Source: Haliscomenobacter sp040401995 (GTDB taxonomy: Bacteria > Bacteroidota > Bacteroidia > Chitinophagales > Saprospiraceae). From it: 64,000 nt of DNA. The stretch covers positions 18,740-82,739 of the forward strand of contig JBBANM010000020.1 in assembly GCA_040401995.1 (NCBI GenBank), read 5' to 3'. A program made the position numbers and the translations under genes. Shown here one piece after another: positions 61,653 through 64,000 of this stretch (within the stretch, counting starts at the first letter, position 1; each line of letters opens with the position of its first letter). A model generated the notes under the pieces. The model was not told where the DNA came from. It did no database searches and was given only the letters and a program-made list of their open reading frames with translations.

Positions 61653-62456
61653 TTAAGAACGCCGCTGCCGTACCGCCTCAAAAAGTAAAATCCCCGTAGA
61701 AACCGATACATTCATCGAGTCCACCTGCCCGTACATGGGGATGATTACCCGCTGATCGGCAGCCTCGATCCAAAAATCGGTTATGCCATCCGCCTCCGTA
61801 CCCATCACTATCGCCGCCGATTGTTTGAAATTGCATTCAGTATAAGGATAGCTTGCCTCCAAGTGGGTGACAAAAATTTTGATGCCTTTTTTTTGCAACC
61901 AAACCAACGCCTCCTGAGCCGGAACGGTAAACACCGGCAAAGTAAACACCGCGCCAAGGCTGGCGCGAATCACATTCGGGTTGTACCAATCGGTTTGCGG
62001 ATCGCAGAGGATTACCGCGTCTACTCCAGCGGCATCAGCGGTACGAAGAATTGCGCCCAAATTGCCGGGTTTTTCAACTGTTTCCAAAATCAAAATCAGC
62101 GGCGCTTCGGGTAGGGGTTGGTTTTCTAATTTTTTTTCGGGTTGCAAAAAAACGCATACCGCATTGGGTACGTTCGCCCGGTAAGCAATCTTTTCCATCA
62201 CTGCCCGATTGACTTCAATGATTTCTTTAGGCGGTTTTTGTGCTACCTCAAGCAGTTTTTTTATGTCCTCCACTTCGGTAGTTTGCGGATCAAACAACAA
62301 GTGCTCAGCTTGTAGTCCAGCCTGCAAAGCCATGCGCAATTCAATGAGTCCCTCGGCCACAAACAAGCCTTGTTGGCGGCGTTCCCGCGCCTTCTCGCTG
62401 AGTAAGGCAATATTTTTTATCAGCGGATTTTGTAGGCTGGTGATAATCTTGGACAT
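61653..62456 (-). CDS. TrmH/SpoU family RNA 2'-O-methyltransferase
   Basis: 267 residues. N-terminal substrate-binding domain (LFVAEGLIELRMAL), then the knot-type SPOUT core with motif 1 region LETVEKPGNLGAILRTADAAG, motif 2 MGTEADGI and motif 3 VSVSTGILLFEAVR. It methylates a ribose of rRNA or tRNA. Divergent from the second methyltransferase with only 19 bp between starts, so both promoters must overlap the coding starts. Confidence 0.9.
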   Translation of the reverse strand: MSKIITSLQNPLIKNIALLSEKARERRQQGLFVAEGLIELRMALQAGLQAEHLLFDPQTTEVEDIKKLLEVAQKPPKEIIEVNRAVMEKIAYRANVPNAVCVFLQPEKKLENQPLPEAPLILILETVEKPGNLGAILRTADAAGVDAVILCDPQTDWYNPNVIRASLGAVFTLPVFTVPAQEALVWLQKKGIKIFVTHLEASYPYTECNFKQSAAIVMGTEADGITDFWIEAADQRVIIPMYGQVDSMNVSVSTGILLFEAVRQRRS

Positions 62457-62475
62457 TTGTTGGATAATTTACAAC

Positions 62476-63366
62476 ATGAATTGGATTGGACTTCCCTTGT
62501 TTCCCGATTATGAATTGATTGACTCCGGCAATTTTAAGAAATTGGAACGGTTTGGACAATTTATTCTTTCTCGACCTGAGCCGCAAGCGCTTTGGCCTAC
62601 GGCTTTGAGCGAACAGGAATGGGAGCGCCAAGCCCACGCCGTTTTTACCCGCAAATCGGGCGCAGCAGCAACTGCCGATGATGGCAACTGGGCGCTTAAC
62701 CCCGATATGCCAGAACAATGGTACATCAATTACCGCTACAAAACGATGGATTTAAGTTTTCGATTGGGGCTTACTTCCTTCAAACACGTGGGTATTTTTC
62801 CAGAACAAGCCGATAATTGGAACTATATTTTTGATGCTTGTCAAAAAATGAAAGACAGCAATCCTTCGGTGCTCAACCTCTTTGCCTATACCGGTGGCGC
62901 ATCATTAGCAGCCAAAGCGGCCGGCGCTGATGTAGTGCATGTCGATTCGGTGAAACCAGTGGTAAGTTGGGCGCGTCAAAACATGGAAGCCAGCAAATTG
63001 ACCGATATCCGCTGGGTGATTGAGGATGCGTTGAAATTTGTAAAAAAAGAAGCTAAACGCGGCAGGTTGTACCAAGGCATCATCCTCGACCCTCCCGCGT
63101 ACGGGCGCGGCCCCGATGGAGAAAGGTGGCTATTGGAAAAACAAATTGGGGAATTGCTCGAAGCTTGCGCGCAAATTTTGGATCCTAAAGTGCATTTTTT
63201 GGTACTCAACTTGTACTCCATGGGATTTTCGGGGATGGTGGTGCAAAACTTGACGCGTTACTATTTCCCACAAGCCGAAGCTTTATCGGTGGGCGAGTTG
63301 TTTGTGCCCGATCGGCGTGGCGCGCAGTTACCGCTGGGGACTTTTGTGCATTTCGCGAAGTTTTAA
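62476..63366 (+). CDS. Class I SAM-dependent RNA/rRNA methyltransferase (RlmI-like)
   Basis: 296 residues from ATG 62476; a longer frame upstream only mirrors the opposite-strand gene. SAM-binding motif VLNLFAYTGGASLAAKAAG and catalytic DPPAYG (IILDPPAYGRGPDG) match the RlmI/RlmL-type m5C/m2G methyltransferases. The short N-terminal lead (MNWIGLPLFPDYELIDSGNF) lacks a PUA domain. The 19-bp spacer to the divergent methyltransferase gene is too short for two separate classical promoters. Confidence 0.88.
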   Translation: MNWIGLPLFPDYELIDSGNFKKLERFGQFILSRPEPQALWPTALSEQEWERQAHAVFTRKSGAAATADDGNWALNPDMPEQWYINYRYKTMDLSFRLGLTSFKHVGIFPEQADNWNYIFDACQKMKDSNPSVLNLFAYTGGASLAAKAAGADVVHVDSVKPVVSWARQNMEASKLTDIRWVIEDALKFVKKEAKRGRLYQGIILDPPAYGRGPDGERWLLEKQIGELLEACAQILDPKVHFLVLNLYSMGFSGMVVQNLTRYYFPQAEALSVGELFVPDRRGAQLPLGTFVHFAKF

Positions 63367-63385
63367 ATTTCATTTTTGCCAAAAT

Positions 63386-63426
63386 AAAAAGTGATTTTAG
63401 GGTCGTTACCGCTAAAATCACTTTTG
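63386..63426. terminator. Bidirectional terminator between methyltransferase and mscL
   Basis: AAAAGTGATTTTAG and CTAAAATCACTTTT pair perfectly around an 11-base loop, with A and T runs on both sides; it serves both convergent genes. Confidence 0.85.
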
Positions 63427-63452
63427 TCTCTTTTCTTAAAAAAACGGTATTC

Positions 63453-63884
63453 CTAGCGTTGCGCCTTCAATAGATCGCGAATTTCCGCCAATAAATCTTC
63501 AGATGTTGCTCCGGCCGGTGCTGCTGGCGCAGGTACTTCAACTTTTTTCATGCTATTCATGGCTTTTACCACAAAAAACAGGGTCAACGCAACAATCAAA
63601 AAGTTGATGATGGTATTGATCAGTTTGCCGTAAGCCAATACCACACCGCCTCCAGTACGGATGGCGTCAACTGAATTCAGGTTGACGTCAGCAGCGGTTG
63701 GCGCACGCAACACGGTAAACAAGTTGGTGAAATCGGGTGCGTTAAAAACGGCGGCGATGATGGGCATCAAAACGTCGGTTACAACGGAAGAAACGATGGC
63801 GCCGAATGCTGCGCCAATGATCAAGCCAACGGCTAAATCAACCATATTGCCTTGCATGGCAAAGTCGCGGAACTGTTTGAACAT
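63453..63884 (-). CDS. mscL: Large-conductance mechanosensitive channel MscL
   Basis: 143 residues from ATG at 63884, where the usual MFKQFRDFAMQGNMVDLAVG begins; the longer frame (MAIYSAIKKSKH) is repeat-encoded and rejected. Two membrane helices (about 15-45 and 88-110) and a C-terminal helical bundle (EDLLAEIRDLLKAQ). It opens under membrane tension to release solutes in osmotic shock. The family A element at 63910 lies 26 bp upstream of the start codon, probably in the promoter region. Confidence 0.95.
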   Translation of the reverse strand: MFKQFRDFAMQGNMVDLAVGLIIGAAFGAIVSSVVTDVLMPIIAAVFNAPDFTNLFTVLRAPTAADVNLNSVDAIRTGGGVVLAYGKLINTIINFLIVALTLFFVVKAMNSMKKVEVPAPAAPAGATSEDLLAEIRDLLKAQR

Positions 63885-63909
63885 GTTGTTTTCAATTTGG
63901 TAAGTAGAA

Positions 63910-64000
63910 AGAGTGTGTTTGGATTTTTTAATCGCGCTGTAAATTGCCAAAATTCACCCCAACTTCGTTGCGAAAATACTCATGTAGCGCTGCTACACTC
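63910..64000. repeat. Family A fold-back element, copy 11 (cut by window end)
   Basis: Left arm GAGTGTGTTTGGATTTTTTAATCGCGC and inner part as in copies 9 and 10, running to GTAGCGCTGCTACACTC at the window edge. The second half must continue beyond position 64000. Confidence 0.85.

Noticed and set aside
2131..64000. CRISPR array made of the repeated 160-bp blocks
   Set aside because: Copies are far apart, palindromic and have no regular spacers.

Overview
The window looks like a chromosomal segment of a Bacteroidota bacterium, most likely of the Saprospiria (Haliscomenobacter/Lewinella-like). The reasons are gene content and control signals: atpD-atpC separated from the other ATP synthase genes, a CusCBA-type efflux operon with an HYC_CC_PP protein and heavy-metal-binding domains, DUF1080 and DUF3089 proteins, ligase-associated DNA-damage-response proteins, almost no Shine-Dalgarno sequences, and promoters of the TTTG-N18-TAnnTTTG type. 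The lineage is inferred from memory of families, not from a search. There is no rRNA, tRNA, CRISPR array, prophage or complete transposase gene.

Layout. 1-4.3 kb: trans-4-hydroxyproline catabolism (epimerase, ketoglutarate-semialdehyde dehydrogenase, DapA-like deaminase) with an AraC regulator. 4.3-5.3 kb: a two-gene Panacea-type toxin-antitoxin candidate. 5.6-14.5 kb: glutaminase-like secreted protein, a channel-like membrane protein, an HD-Pycsar-effector fusion, an ECF sigma/anti-sigma pair, lipid and housekeeping genes, PdeM. 14.7-19.5 kb: response regulator, response regulator-cyclase and TPR histidine kinase with overlapping genes, then a sodium:solute symporter. 19.8-29.1 kb: ClpB, small unknowns, atpDC, Lhr-like helicase. 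29.4-35.3 kb (minus strand): S9 peptidase, PiT phosphate transporter, histidine kinase, DUF3089 hydrolase. 35.4-40.6 kb: NTF2-like protein and a DUF1080/MFS/Gfo-Idh sugar module. 40.7-50.8 kb: M1 peptidase, MBL exonuclease, serine hydrolase with tandem repeats, asparaginase family, NuiA-like protein, NAD-dependent DNA ligase. 51.0-60.0 kb (minus strand): six-gene heavy-metal efflux operon. 60.3-64 kb: ENPP-type phosphodiesterase, two methyltransferases, MscL.

The most distinctive feature is a set of small non-coding fold-back elements. Family A (about 165 bp, eleven copies or remnants, plus one possible fragment) has ends GAGTGTGTTTGG or GAGCTTGTTCAG, is palindromic along its whole length, and is flanked in most complete copies by a 3-bp direct repeat TTA or TAA. 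In three places the flanking TAA is the stop codon of a gene, so the elements appear to have inserted into stop codons and rebuilt them. Family B (about 156 bp, two copies) also abuts stop codons and brackets the core of the metal-efflux operon. A third element (50835-50935) has perfect 18-bp inverted ends and a perfect 9-bp target duplication that contains the stop codon of the neighbouring gene. A fourth (29221-29323) folds into a stem with two inner hairpins. No transposase that could move them is present in the window.

Start codons were re-chosen where an apparent reading frame began inside one of these repeats. Repeat-encoded N-termini such as MAICSAN are artefacts.
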